Shown: positions 45,296 to 56,132, counted from the first letter of the stretch. The stretch: DNA of 64,000 nucleotides from Sepiola atlantica (GCA_963556195.1 OY744531.1:53885700-53949699), one strand, 5' to 3'. Notes: generated by a model not told the origin, from the letters alone. Numbers and translations are program-made.

Positions 45296-45667
45296 TTGTA
45301 TCCCTTTACGAAGATTAAAATCCAGAGATAATAGATCAAATTCAAAGAAAATCTGCACCCTTTTTAGGGTGCAGATTTTCTTTGAATTCAAAAGACTTCA
45401 GAGAAACTGAAATTTGGAGAAATATTTATTAACTGATTTCTAATATCGATTGTAAAAAATTCACAAATATCAGAGTTATCAGAATTCTCGCGAAGGAGTT
45501 ACCCCTGCTTTTAAGCCCTATTACATGAAGCAAAATTAAACTAAATATAGCCCAAATTTGGACCCCTTACACCTGGCATCTGTAGTCCAAAATCCATAAT
45601 GACTGGTTAAATAGTTTAAGAGTAATCCTGTACATACAACTATCTAAACGTATAAACATAGCAAATG

Positions 45668-45682
<15 letters not shown>
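45296..45682 (+). repeat. Dispersed repeat, copy 2
   Basis: Pairs with 44225-44662. It ends in the (TA)n array at 45669 and contains the perfect hairpin at 45339-45388. Confidence 0.65.
45339..45388. repeat. Perfect 22-bp inverted repeat
   Basis: Arms 45339-45360 and 45367-45388 are exact reverse complements, with a 6-nt spacer TTTTTA. The left arm ends in AAATCTGCACCC. Only part of it has a counterpart in copy 1 of the surrounding repeat, so the hairpin is probably a later local duplication. Confidence 0.9.

Positions 45683-45727
<45 letters not shown>
45669..45727. repeat. (TA)n array
   Basis: Pure TA, directly at the 3' end of the SINE-like element at 45727. Confidence 0.95.
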
Positions 45728-45729
<2 letters not shown>

Positions 45730-45825
45730 ATCCACAGAGAGTCTGTTTCGCTATATCACAGCTCTTCAGTGTGGCTAGACATGAAAGTGTATGAGATTGA
45801 AACCCGCTTTTTTACTTGATGATCG
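45727..45825 (-). mobile_element. SINE-like element ending in a nearly canonical hammerhead
   Basis: The minus strand has a B-box-like GGGTTTCAATCTC (45793-45805) and, about 20 nt later, the ribozyme-like module described at 45732-45774. It is followed by GATGACTA and then the TA array. The tRNA-like 5' half is not clear. Confidence 0.55.
45732..45774 (-). ncRNA. Hammerhead ribozyme-like motif, best preserved in window
   Basis: On the minus strand: CCACA (stem I), CTGAAGA, GCTGTGATATAGC (stem II, 5 bp with one wobble and loop GAT), GAAA, CAGACTCT, C, then TGTGG, which pairs perfectly with CCACA. Both catalytic boxes are canonical and a C occupies the cleavage position. Stem III is weak: only its closing A-T pair is clear, and it may work in a dimer, as in other minimal type I hammerheads. 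Not tested by folding. Confidence 0.6.
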
Positions 45826-45829
45826 GAAC

Positions 45830-45832
<3 letters not shown>

Positions 45833-45896
<64 letters not shown>
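45833..45896. repeat. (TA)n array
   Basis: Pure TA, followed by GT-rich sequence and repeat copy A. Confidence 0.95.
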
Positions 45897-45898
<2 letters not shown>

Positions 45899-46430
45899 TG
45901 TGCGTGTGTATGTGTGTGTGAGTTTTTATGAAGAATATATATTTAAGTATATACTCATTTTAATATCCGAAAATGTTCTAGCTGCAAGCCCAATGAAGTT
46001 GTATTACAAGCTTCAGAGCATATATACTTTATAGTTGCATTCCAATGACCATAAGATAAATCAATCTAAAACGATCATTTTTATTTATTGTTTCAATTTC
46101 TTTAGTTTCCTATTTCAGCGAATACCTGTATTTTTTCTTCGGCTCACAAAACATTTTTTTCCAAATTTAATATTTTTTCTCACACACAAGTCAAGAGGAA
46201 TATATAGTCTTTTATTTAAATTTGCTAATCATCAGAGCTATAGTTCATTTAATAGTAATAGGAAAACATATTATCCAAAAACGAGAGAAAAGAAGATGGA
46301 AAAGTTTCAGAAGTATTGTCAAAAATTACGACCAACCAAAATACATGAAAAAAACTCCAGACCCCCTAAAAAAATGGCTCCTCTAAATTTGAAACAACCT
46401 TTCAAAACGTCATCTATAATGAACTCAAAC
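45897..46430 (+). repeat. Interspersed repeat, copy A (reference copy)
   Basis: Contains GTTGTATTACAAGCTTCAGA, TGCATTCCAATGACCATA, CAGCGAATACCTGTATTTT and TGCTAATCATCAGAGC. The same phrases occur at 53935-54350 (+) and 54365-54695 (-). The TA array lies on its 5' side here and in the 54365 copy. Confidence 0.7.
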
Positions 46431-47220
46431 TGAGCTAACCTAAATCAACTTCAGCAAAATTCCGATGGAAGTATCTCCGAAAACAAACTTGAAAAAAAAC
46501 AATTATTAAATTATTATTATTCATGAAGATAAATAATACATGTTAAACAAATTCACATCCATTTAAAAGCCTAATACGAAAGTACTGTTAGTTTAGAATA
46601 CTTTCTAATCTAAAGAGCAGATTCACAGAAAACGTAAAAAATATCATTAATTGTTGACTTACATAAATTCCAGATAGATAAATGGTTCCATCATAGATAT
46701 TATTTTTCCATTATTATAATTTATTCTTTTGCAAAAATAAAATTAAAAATTATAGTCAATCAGATTTTATTTCTAAGTATTTATTTTATTTTTTCTAATT
46801 AAATTCTCGAAAGTGATATTCTCGAAAAGTGACTCAAAAGTTTCCCTGATTCACTAAGTAATCGAACCCAACTGAGCTAGCCTGAATCAGCTTAAGGTAA
46901 AAAGCAAAATCCCAATAAAAGAATTCCTTACAAAAAAAACTTGAAAAAACAATTGATAAATTATTATTAATCCTGAAGATAAATAATACACTGAATACTT
47001 TCCAATGTAAACATCAGATGTGTAGAAAAAAGTAGAACTTTCCCTAAATGTAGACTTATATAACCTAAATTCCAGATAGATAAATGGTTCCATTTATTAT
47101 TTTATTATTTTTAGCGATAATAAGATTAAAAATTATAGTCAATCAGATTCAATTTCTAAGTATTTATTTTATATTTTTTTCTAATTAAATTCACGAAAAG
47201 TTACTCAGAAATTTACCCGA
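46431..47220 (+). repeat. Tandem duplication of a ~400-440-bp unit
   Basis: Both units start with ACTGAGCTA-CCT, then share GAAGATAAATAATACA, AATTCCAGATAGATAAATGG and AAAATTATAGTCAATCAGAT, TTTCTAAGTATTTATTTTAT in order. Unit 1 is about 46431-46868 and unit 2 about 46869-47220. There is no coding capacity. Confidence 0.8.
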
Positions 47221-49092
47221 TTTATTAAACATATTCTTAGCCTATGATACAAGGGACATAATTAATTTGTAAAAATTCGCGAGTTTACTCCACCCAAATC
47301 TTTTTTAATTTTTAATTAAAAAATTCAAAATGGAAACAAAATCACTTTTGTCATTCTATATTTAAAATAGGACTACTGCCTCGTTAAGTGTGTTTAGTTG
47401 AATCAACTTAAGTCCCTCCCAAAAGACTTGTTTGTGCTAAAAATTCTTACCAGTGAAATTTGCAACTAAAATTGCAAACTATTTACACCAGAAAGACATA
47501 TAATCCCATTCATTCTCGCACATATTAGTATACCTGAATAACATTATGTTATACCCATAAACAAGAATCATTGTGAATAGTCACACCCTATCAATTCCTC
47601 TTTATATGTCTACATATAATCTTGAATATGTATATAGTCTTGCTCTATAATTTCTATAAGTTGAACATGTTGATACATTCCACCGGACTTAGCTTCATTA
47701 TTTGATGTCTTAATAAGATCCCATAGGTATAAAATATGCATAAGTTAATTCAAAGCATTCCCATGTAAATACATTCTAATTAATATTTTTCTCATTTATT
47801 AATTAACTGGGTAGCGAATACTACTAAAATTACCTCTCAAAATTCTTATTTATAATTACATTGCTACCAGTGAATTAAATACAAAATTTCTATCTATCTG
47901 TACTAAAAGGGTATTTTTAATTCGTAACCCTCTCCCTGTAATGTTATATCAAGATAAACTAAGTAATTTATTAGATCCACCATAAAGGTTCCGTGATATA
48001 GCTCTCCCCCCCCCAACATTTTTTTATATATCCTCAACCCTAATTAACTAATTACAAGTCAAAATCAAAATTCAGTGTATATTTTATTGAAATTTCAAAA
48101 AGGGTTAATTTTCGTTCATAATCGACCAAATCCTATGATAATTATTTAGTTTGATTCAGAGGAAAATACAATACTCACTTTCTCAGTAAATATATATCCT
48201 CTTCCGTAAAACCTCAAAGCGAACACTCTTGGAAGATAAAGTGCTCAATTAGCCACACTATCAAGTTTACTTGGCCTTTAACCCCTTAATGATCGTTACA
48301 CGTTTAACTCCCCCAACAAAAAGAAGGAACAATTTCCACATATGTAGGAAACTCAACTATCCATCTCTATTTACCCGAATTCCTCAATATCCCTTTAAAA
48401 TTTATGGTGTTATGATCTAACTATAATGTTTAACATTAAAGATGAAAAAACAAATTAAGTCATCGGTTCCTTTCTTACTAAATAATTGAAATTAGTTTAA
48501 AAACAATGAAAAATATTTTATATAATTATTCAAAACTTATGAGGAAAAGTTAACATCGAAAATCCATCCCATTTTATGCATCTGTTGTATAATATACGTT
48601 TATAATGTTGCTATAATTTAGAAACAATTTTAATCGAACCTATTCTATTAATTATAAATGTTCAAATTAGTATATTATCTAATAAGCATCCATTAATTAT
48701 TCATTATTTAAAAACATAGAATTAACATATTTATTCAATACCCTACTTATTTTGCAGGTAATAAAGGCTAGTGAATAAATTCTCTTTTATATTAGATATA
48801 CTAATTATTTAAGACACCCAATTAGAAGACGACGTTGCATAATTATTTTTAAACTTAATGAATTGCTTTTGTATTTAATTACGCGCATACAAAACAAATC
48901 TAATATTTCCCTGATTCCATAACTTTTATTTATCTGAAATAAGATAGAATATACCTATTTCTGTGTAAACAATTTTATAGAATTACCTGCCTTATATTTA
49001 GCAAATTGTCCGTAGAAGTTATTATATAATAATTACATTTTCCTCTTGTTCGGTCTATATTTAGTCACCCTACCCAATATAGACCACTTCAA
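47221..49092. other. 1.9-kb AT-rich stretch with no recognised feature
   Basis: No microsatellites, no element motifs and no open frame of note. It stands out as free of the repeats that fill the rest of the window. Confidence 0.5.
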
Positions 49093-49431
49093 CTAAAAAT
49101 GAGTGTTCTTACCAACTAGTTCCCTAACATATTTAGCCAGTGATGTAAGAGTTTTCTCAAAATTAGGATTTAAAAGTGTTGAAAGAGCATATATTGTTTC
49201 TATATTTATCTTTAAAGGTTTTTCGCTGGATCCGACATGAGTACGGGTATTATTAACCGTGATTCCGTCAAATTTATACACTACACTCAAAACCATGCAG
49301 AGGAGAATTGTTAATGTTTCTACAATTGCAATTTGACTCAGATCCGTTGGTAACATGTGAGCATTGGCTACATTACTCGCCTCCTGTATTTTAGTACTGT
49401 TTAACTGATAATGGATGAAGCTAGATTTTTA
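49093..49431 (-). CDS. Unassigned ORF, possible exon
   Basis: The minus strand is open for about 112 codons; a Met lies at 49356 and the open frame continues upstream to about 49430. Composition looks protein-like: a hydrophobic stretch ETLTILLCMVLSVVYKF and a charged C-terminus LTSLAKYVRELVGKNTHF. No family is recognised. It sits at the edge of the repeat-poor region, so a real exon or a gene of an unknown element are both possible, as is chance. Confidence 0.25.
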
Positions 49432-49789
49432 GAAGTTGAAAAATATAGTTTTATAGTGTTTTATTGATAAATTTACCTATTCTACTACATCAAGGATTTT
49501 TTTTCCATCTAATACTATAAACGATTTTTAGAATATCAGTAAAAATATGCTGGCTATAAGGATTCTTGAACCAAATGGCACTACGTCTCCTATTTTTTAC
49601 CATTGGTCATACGAGTATCAGATAGATGATACACTGAAACAGTGTTGTGATCATTCTGTAATCTATTGCTACTGCTAATTCTAGCAACTCTATCTTAGCC
49701 ATATTATATGAAATTAAATTGTCAGTTCTTTTATTACCCTCTTTATTAACCCAACTGCGATCAGTCAGATATGATACAACGAATTTTAT

Positions 49790-49792
<3 letters not shown>

Positions 49793-49852
<60 letters not shown>
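49793..49852. repeat. (TA)n array
   Basis: Pure TA run. Confidence 0.95.
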
Positions 49853-49855
<3 letters not shown>

Positions 49856-49969
49856 CAAGGTCAGTTTACGTTCACATGGTAAATCCGAGGAATCCTTACT
49901 GTGGTTATATAAAAGTGTTCAATAATAAATAGAGCCGTTCATTAAATATAAAACTTTCTATTAATGGAA

Positions 49970-50265
49970 ACATTACTTGGTTAGACATTTGCAGACATAT
50001 TTCGGTCAAAGCTATAAACTAGGAAAATCTCATCAGACCGGACTCAATGAGTATCAAAAACAAAATGAGCAAGATGTATCAAGTAATAAACGCGTGTTTC
50101 TTTTTTAGGTTTTATGCAGTTTGAATTTATCTGTTTTAATTGATCATATGCTCATTTTTTTATATGTCTTGCTTATTTTCTTTTTCATATCTATTGAAAA
50201 CAGTCCGACATAATGAGGTCTCAATTGACCGGAAAATGTCTGCAAATGAGTAGCCAAAAATGTTA
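49970..50265. repeat. Inverted pair of Penelope-terminal-like segments
   Basis: The left segment has GACATTTGCAGACATATTTC and GGTCAA. The right has TTGACCGGAAAATGTCTGCA, its near reverse complement. The right flank phrase AGCCAAAAATGTTAGTATA also follows the pair at 17043-17174 (AACCAAAAATGTTAGTATG). This links the two loci to one family. Confidence 0.55.
50000..50036 (-). ncRNA. Hammerhead-like core (weak stem II)
   Basis: The minus strand reads CTGATGA, about 26 nt, then GAAA and TATGTC. Both boxes are canonical, but the intervening sequence pairs poorly. The partner on the right (50214-50240) has a good stem GGTC/GACC but a damaged first box. Confidence 0.38.
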
Positions 50266-50287
50266 GTATACACGAAACATTTTATAC

Positions 50288-50289
<2 letters not shown>

Positions 50290-50339
<50 letters not shown>
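50290..50339. repeat. (TA)n array
   Basis: TA run; another short one lies at 50375-50400. Confidence 0.95.
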
Positions 50340-50341
<2 letters not shown>

Positions 50342-50512
50342 GACGTAAGCTATAACATTGTTTGTGTAATTGTGTATATATATATATATATATATATATA
50401 GGTTTAAGTTTATTTCATCACAATATTTAAAAATCAACCAATTTATATATATATAAAAAATAAATAGAAAACAAAATTTTTTTAAAGTTAAGAATAAAAA
50501 CTAAGTTACCAC

Positions 50513-50586
50513 ATTAAAAATTTAACATTAAAAATTTAACATTAAAAATTTAACATTAAAAATTTAACATTAAAAATTTAACATTA
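50513..50586. repeat. 15-bp tandem repeat, about five units
   Basis: The unit TTAAAAATTTAACAT is repeated with no change between units, which suggests recent expansion. Confidence 0.95.
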
Positions 50587-50887
50587 TACGAGAAAATTCG
50601 CTGATGGTCTTTTGATGAGCTACATGAACGAACGATCATATAATAATCAAAAACCTTAATAGTAATGATCCAAATAGAAATAAGAAAGTTACAAATTAAG
50701 AGAAAAGCTGTAACCACAGAATTTTTGTGGTTTTCACTTTATTGTTTTGGCTCAGTAGGGAATGCGTTCTTATTAATAATATTTCTTAGAACTTGTTCAT
50801 CTATTTTATAGTTCTGATGGAACTGGTTACGATAAAATAGTTTAATAGTTGTGTAAATAATTCTTCTCCCTCGATTAGAGTCTTGGA

Positions 50888-51162
50888 TAAGACAAACTTT
50901 GTTTATGAGTTTAAATGTCCTTTGGGAGACTGTGTCTCCGACAACCAAGAAAAAAAACATATACATAGGTTTGACTACCACGACTTTGTCGAGAAGATTG
51001 ACGATGCATTTGTCTGATACTAGCGCCATAGCCCAACACTTAACTAACAACCACTCCTACCCCCGATCGGAATTCAGAAAACTCTTAGTAGAAAATACCA
51101 AAATCTTAGAATTTAGTACTAACAAACAAAAACTCCATATATTAGAAGCCCCATATATATAA
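50888..51162 (+). pseudogene. GIY-YIG endonuclease of Penelope-like element
   Basis: TNFVYEFKCPLGDCVSDNQ, a frameshift, then NIYIGLTTTTLSRRLTMHL, IAQHLTNNHSYPRSEFRKLL and NKQKLHILEAPYI. VYEF and YIG are the two halves of the GIY-YIG signature, and the Arg of SRRL is the expected catalytic residue. The CPxxxC pattern and H are typical of Penelope nucleases. An early frameshift breaks it. Confidence 0.8.
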
Positions 51163-51318
51163 ACCAAAAGAACCCTAATTAATAAAATTAACTTAAATAT
51201 CAGTAATAATATTCTAAAATGTTATAGCTCCAATATAGTTTCGTACTTAGTACATAATTCCCGCCGAAAACCTTCTATAAATACTACACATGGTCTATAC
51301 CTGATTAAGCTCATTCCC

Positions 51319-51346
51319 TCGAAGATGGACCCAGATGGGTCCGAAA
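51319..51346 (+). ncRNA. Hammerhead-like core downstream of Penelope GIY-YIG
   Basis: TCGAAGA, T, a perfect 6-bp stem GGACCC-AGAT-GGGTCC, then GAAA. It lies on the coding strand about 155 bp past the endonuclease stop. The first box is CUGANGA with its first two bases changed, so activity is doubtful. Confidence 0.5.
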
Positions 51347-51468
51347 GTACATGGGAGACAAATTATGGCAAATTGATCAGCCAATTCCCCTCCGAAACTA
51401 AGATCTTAATTCGGACTATTGAAATGATCTACCAAAGGATATCTAGACATGAGTTGTCTTTTATATTC

Positions 51469-51629
51469 AACAATATATATGTATATATGTATATATATAT
51501 ATGTGTGTGTATATATGTATATATATATGTATATATACATATATATATACACACACATGTATGTATATATACATATATATATACATATATATACACACAT
51601 GTGTGAATATATACATATATATACACACA

Positions 51630-51694
<65 letters not shown>

Positions 51695-51705
51695 ATATAT
51701 ATATA
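51469..51705. repeat. (TA)n/(TATG)n/(CA) array
   Basis: Low-complexity array. The next stretch, 51706-52590, shows no recognised gene. Confidence 0.95.
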
Positions 51706-52589
51706 AAAGAGAACTTTTGTCTGCCGGTGTGTCTTTATGTTCCTTAATATGAAGACAGACTAGGGAGTGTACCTTAAGTGTTTTTATATTTTAAAATGTT
51801 CCTATAAACATGAGATAAATAGTTCTGTGTCTATAGCCGCCCTCAAAGCTGGCCCCAAAAATGTTAACGACCACTAAATAGCGCACATTTGATCAATGCA
51901 GAGATGCCCAGAACACTACCTTCAAAGGAACCTCACCGTTCCTCGCGTGTATGATTCTCGGATATTGACCCATTATGAGGATAAATTCTTATTTTATGTT
52001 TTTATGAATTATTCTCGGATCCATCGGTATTTCTCTAACAAATTTGATTGAAATACAATGAGATGTAGTGACGTCATTCATGCCAAACTAACAAATATTT
52101 ACGTTGATTTTAATAGATTTTGAAAATATCTTTAACGATAATAACATAATTAATAATGTTTAATCATCGCCTGAATAAAGTTTATTTATATAATAGATTA
52201 AATTAGTCCGTACAGCCTGACAAAAGCAACACATATACAATAAAAATAGAAATTTTAATATAACGAATGTTGAAATGCAACGAAATAATGTAAGATTACT
52301 ATTATTTAAATAATCGTTTGTTCAATACGATATAAAAATGGCGGATTTCATTTTTGATTGGGCAAACGTCGACATAGCGGACTGTGAGCTTATTTCGAGT
52401 TGATGCAAATTATTTGGGAAAGGAAGGAATAACGGAAGAATTAAAGTGGGTAAGGAGATATTGGAATGTCCTGAAGGGATGAATGATTAAAAGAAAATAA
52501 ATCATTGGGGTAATGGAAAATGATGAGGTAAACATAAAAATGTACTTAAAAACAGAAAAGAGAGTGTAGAAAATATGATGAATCTGATA

Positions 52590-52900
52590 AAAAAAGGACA
52601 GAAAGAGAGAAAGAAAAAAAGAAAGAAAGAAGGAAAGAAAGACAGAAAGAAGGAAGGTAAATTCATAAATTTTGAAATATAAAGTTGAAGAAGGGAGAAG
52701 AAGAGAAGAGAAAAATTAATAAAAAGATGTAAATAATAATTATAAAAAAAAAGAAAAAGAAATAAAGAACAATTTTGAATAATAATAATGAAGAAAGTAA
52801 TAAAAAACGTTTGAGCACAAAATTGAAAAAGAAAGAAATATATCTACATGCAAAGTAGAATAAGAAAAATAGAAAAAGAAAAGATTTTTAAAAAACATCT
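52590..52900 (+). repeat. Purine-rich (GAAA)n tract
   Basis: AAAGAAAGAAGG-type repeats. A similar purine-rich stretch occurs at 53500-53760. Confidence 0.8.
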
Positions 52901-52910
52901 ATTACTACTG

Positions 52911-53345
52911 GAGATTTGGTATCTGTCTGTCTGAAGCCGAAACTATACTATTACTTCTATTAACGTATTATTGTACTATTTTTTATTTCTAGTAATTCTC
53001 AATTCAGTTTACTATACTATTTACCCAGACTAATGTACTATTTTTCAATGCTCAATTCAGGGTGTGGAGTTATATATGTTCGTACGTCATAAACCATCCT
53101 CCCAGGTATTACCTCCTCTTTGGGGGAGATAGTGTAATATGTATTTTGTTATTATTATACCATCTTCCTAATGATTACCTTCTTATTCTTTTCTTTAGAG
53201 GGATTTATGCATTATCTGTTTGGCTGTTACGGTTCCATCCTCCTAGGCATTACCTCCCCTTTTCGGTGGGTAGTGTAGTATTTTTTCGGTCGTCATGATA
53301 CTATCCTCTCATGCTATCAAAAATATGCGATTGGAGGTAGCATAT
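52911..53345 (-). mobile_element. Minisatellite-bearing element, copy 1
   Basis: The minus strand has three to four ~60-70-bp units of the form GGAGGTAATGCCTGGGAGGA followed by TGGTATCATGACAAC. The flanks (TTTGGTATCTGT at one end and TATATTTGC at the other) match the element at 57762-58215. Confidence 0.7.
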
Positions 53346-53788
53346 ATTTGCGAGTAAAAATATAGAAGAAAAGTAAACAATGAATTGTTTGAATTGAGAC
53401 AAAAATTAGGAAAAAATTAGAAGTAAATCAATGAAAGAAAGAATAAGTTAATGTTTTTTTTAAATAAAAAGGAAAACTAGACAGGATAGAAAAGTAACGT
53501 TACGGTTCAGAAACTAAAGAAAGTAAAGGAAAGAATGAAGTTTGAAAGAAAAAGACTGAGCGGAAAATAATCAAGAAGCCAAAGATAAAAAAATGGATGC
53601 ACGATTTCGAAATTTAAAAGATTATGAACGAAAGAAGGAAAGAAAGAAGAAGCGGAAAAAGAAAGAACGAATATTTTTGTAATAAAAGAAATATTCAAAC
53701 AAAAAGAATAAAGTACAATAAATTTAAAAGAAATTAAAAAAGGAATAGAAAAAGAAAATAGATTATAAATGAATGATTTTGAAATAAA
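53346..53788. other. Purine-rich, no gene
   Basis: A-rich/G-rich sequence between the minisatellite element and the palindrome. Open frames are of low complexity. Confidence 0.5.
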
Positions 53789-53926
53789 ATATAAAAATAG
53801 GAAAAATAAAGATGGTAAAACTACAGAAAATAGAAAAATAGAAAGAAATGTATATTTATTTATTTATTTATTTCTATTTTTCCCTTTTCTGTAGTTTTAC
53901 CATCTTTATTTTTCCTATTTTTATAT
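53789..53926. repeat. 56-bp-arm palindrome
   Basis: Arms 53789-53844 and 53871-53926 are reverse complements with two mismatches, around a 26-nt (TTTA)n spacer. Such near-identity implies recent origin. Confidence 0.9.
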
Positions 53927-53934
53927 TATATATA

Positions 53935-54695
53935 TATATACTTTTTAGATGCATTCCAATAACCATAGGAAAAAATCAATCCCAATTTTCATTTATTGTT
54001 TCAATTTCTTTTTTTTATTCTAACGAATGCCTGTATTTCTTCTTCGTCTAAAACTTTAAAATTTTCATTTATTTTTTCCAAATTTAATTATTTTTCTTAA
54101 GCGTGTATAACAGCAAAGCCAAGGGAAATATAGAGTCTTAAGTTTAACTTTGCTGATCATCAGAGCAATAGGTTATTTAATGGTAATAGGAAAAAATATT
54201 CTCCCAAAAACAGGAGAAAGGGAGAAAAAAAGTTAAAGAAGTCTTGCCGAGAATAACGGGAAGTCAAAATACATGAAAACACTCACTTGAAAAATGGTGA
54301 CAAAAATCTAGGACCCCTCCCCCCAAAAAAATAACTTTGTCTTCCGAAATGTGAAACAACCTTCCAAACTCTTTCTATATATTTCTCTTGGCTTTGCTGT
54401 GAAACGCGCGTAAGAAAAAGTATTAACTTTGGAAAAAATAAATAAAAATGTGTTTTTGAGACGAAGAAAATACAGGTATTCGCTGAAATATGAAAAATAA
54501 AAAAATGGAAACAATAAATAAAAAGTATGGTTTTGGATTGATTATTCCAATGGTCATTGCAATATACTATAAAGTATATATGCTCTGATGCTTGTAATAC
54601 AACCTCATTGAGTTTGCAATTTGAAACATATTCGGATATTATAAGGAGTATATACTTAAATAAATTATTTTATGAGAACTCACAAATATATATAT
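53935..54695. repeat. Large inverted repeat made of two copies of the 45897 family
   Basis: 53935-54350 runs in + orientation and 54365-54695 in - orientation; they meet around AAACTCTTTCTATATATTTC. Arms share ATTGTTTCAATTTCTTT-like, CCTGTATTTCTTCTTCGTCT and CAGCAAAGCCAAGGGAAATA sequence. Confidence 0.75.
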
Positions 54696-54705
54696 ATATG
54701 TATAT

Positions 54706-54775
<70 letters not shown>
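54688..54775. repeat. (TA)n array
   Basis: Long TA run between the inverted repeat and the next minisatellite element. Confidence 0.95.
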
Positions 54776-54776
<1 letters not shown>

Positions 54777-55245
54777 TAGCAAATATATGCTCCCTCCGGT
54801 TGCATTTTTCTAGGCAGGGATGATATCATAATGAACGAACTACATACACTAATCCTCAAAGGAGGAGGTAATATCTGATAGGATGGTATCATGACAACAG
54901 AAGAGGTATTACAATACCCCTTCCAAGTTAGAGGAGGTAATACCTGGGAAAATATCACCATAAAAGCAGAAGGTAATACCTGTGAGTATAGTATCATAGC
55001 AACAGTAAATATACTACACTACTACCTACGCCCCCCCCCCAAAAAAAGAAGGTAGTCCCTGGGACATGATAAAAGAACAGATACTACATTAAGCCTCCCT
55101 CACAGTAGGATGTAAGACCTGGAACTATTACCTCCATCCCTTTAAAAAATAGGAGGTAATTTCTGGGAGGACGGTGGTATGACAACAGAACCGATACTAC
55201 ACTAACGTATTCCCATTAAAAGATAATATGATAATAGAATAAATC
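54776..55245 (+). mobile_element. Minisatellite-bearing element, copy 2
   Basis: Begins CTAGCAAATATATGCTCCCT, as in copy 3, and has five to six units of GGAGGTAATACCTGG with GATACTACACTA. The distal flank seen in copies 1 and 3 is missing. Confidence 0.7.
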
Positions 55246-55930
55246 AGATTTTGGGGGGGGGGCATTCATTTATAAATGCCTAGTCATAAAAACATGTGTT
55301 CATAGTTTCTTGGCTCTTTTCCCTAAGATCCCACTTCCCGTTTTAATCCAATGAATTTCTGTAAATAAATGTATTTATGAAAAAATGTTTTCAATAATTT
55401 GGAGATATCTTAAGTAGGAGTAAATGTGGTATTGTGGTGACTAAGATGATTCTAGTTAAGAGACATTTTTATAAATTTTGACCAAAGATAACCAACGACC
55501 TCCATTTTCCCCATAATGTTGATGGCCTTGTGCCTAATTTGTTCGTTATTTAAATTTTTATATTTTGTACGCATAAATAATTTAAAGTGTAGTCTGTTTT
55601 CTCAGCATCTCATTTATTCTTTTACTATCGATGAAACTATTGCTTCAAACAATAAAAAAAAAACAATAACAATAATACGGCGTCGTTTACAGGAGGGAGA
55701 AAAAAGGGGGGAGAAAGAAAGAGAGAGATCAGAGATGAGATTAGTTTATTTTCTTAAGTAAAACTTATCTCACGTTTTTTTTTAACTTTACTCGGATATT
55801 TCTTTATTTCGTAAGATGTAACTCGCGTTTTTTTTTTGTAAGTTTCACTTCGATAGTTGTTTCGGTTTACAGTGAGATTTACCTCGCGTGGGACAACAGT
55901 AAGAAATCAATTCCCATTGATAAAAATAAA
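55246..55930. other. No gene; dispersed repeat phrase and GA-rich run
   Basis: The phrase at 55420-55440 matches 39391-39411. A GA-rich run lies at 55683-55735. Nothing else is recognised. Confidence 0.4.
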
Positions 55931-55962
55931 TTACTATTCCCCCGGGCAATACCGGATCACAT
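55931..55962 (+). mobile_element. Possible Helitron-like hairpin end
   Basis: CCCCCGGGCAATACCGG has hairpin potential and resembles, in sequence, the minus strand of 58480-58512. The CTRR end is not clear here. Confidence 0.3.
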
Positions 55963-56081
55963 TGCAATAATAAACTTTTCAAACACGAAACGTTAACATT
56001 TTGGTAATTTCGAAACATATTTAAACGTGACTGAAGAAAAGAATGAAAGAAGAAACAAATTTGCAATTTCATTGGCAATTT

Positions 56082-56132
56082 AGAAAAATCGCGTCGATCG
56101 CTTTAAAGAAAGAGCGACCGACTCGATTTTTC
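56082..56132. repeat. Compact 51-nt hairpin
   Basis: AGAAAAATCGCGTCGATCGC pairs with GCGACCGACTCGATTTTTCT: 20 Watson-Crick pairs and one wobble out of 23 around a five-base loop. It could be a small foldback element or a precursor-like hairpin. No transcription signal is known. Confidence 0.55.

Larger units (their letters stand above)
50739..51465 (+). mobile_element. Second Penelope-like element with internal inversion
   Basis: The minus strand of 50742-50850 reads FYRNQFHQNYKIDEQVLRNI and KNAFPTEPKQ, the linker that normally precedes the GIY-YIG domain. The + strand from about 50888 reads the GIY-YIG domain itself. The two parts are therefore in opposite orientations. A 3' region and a hammerhead-like core at 51319 follow. 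Confidence 0.65.
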
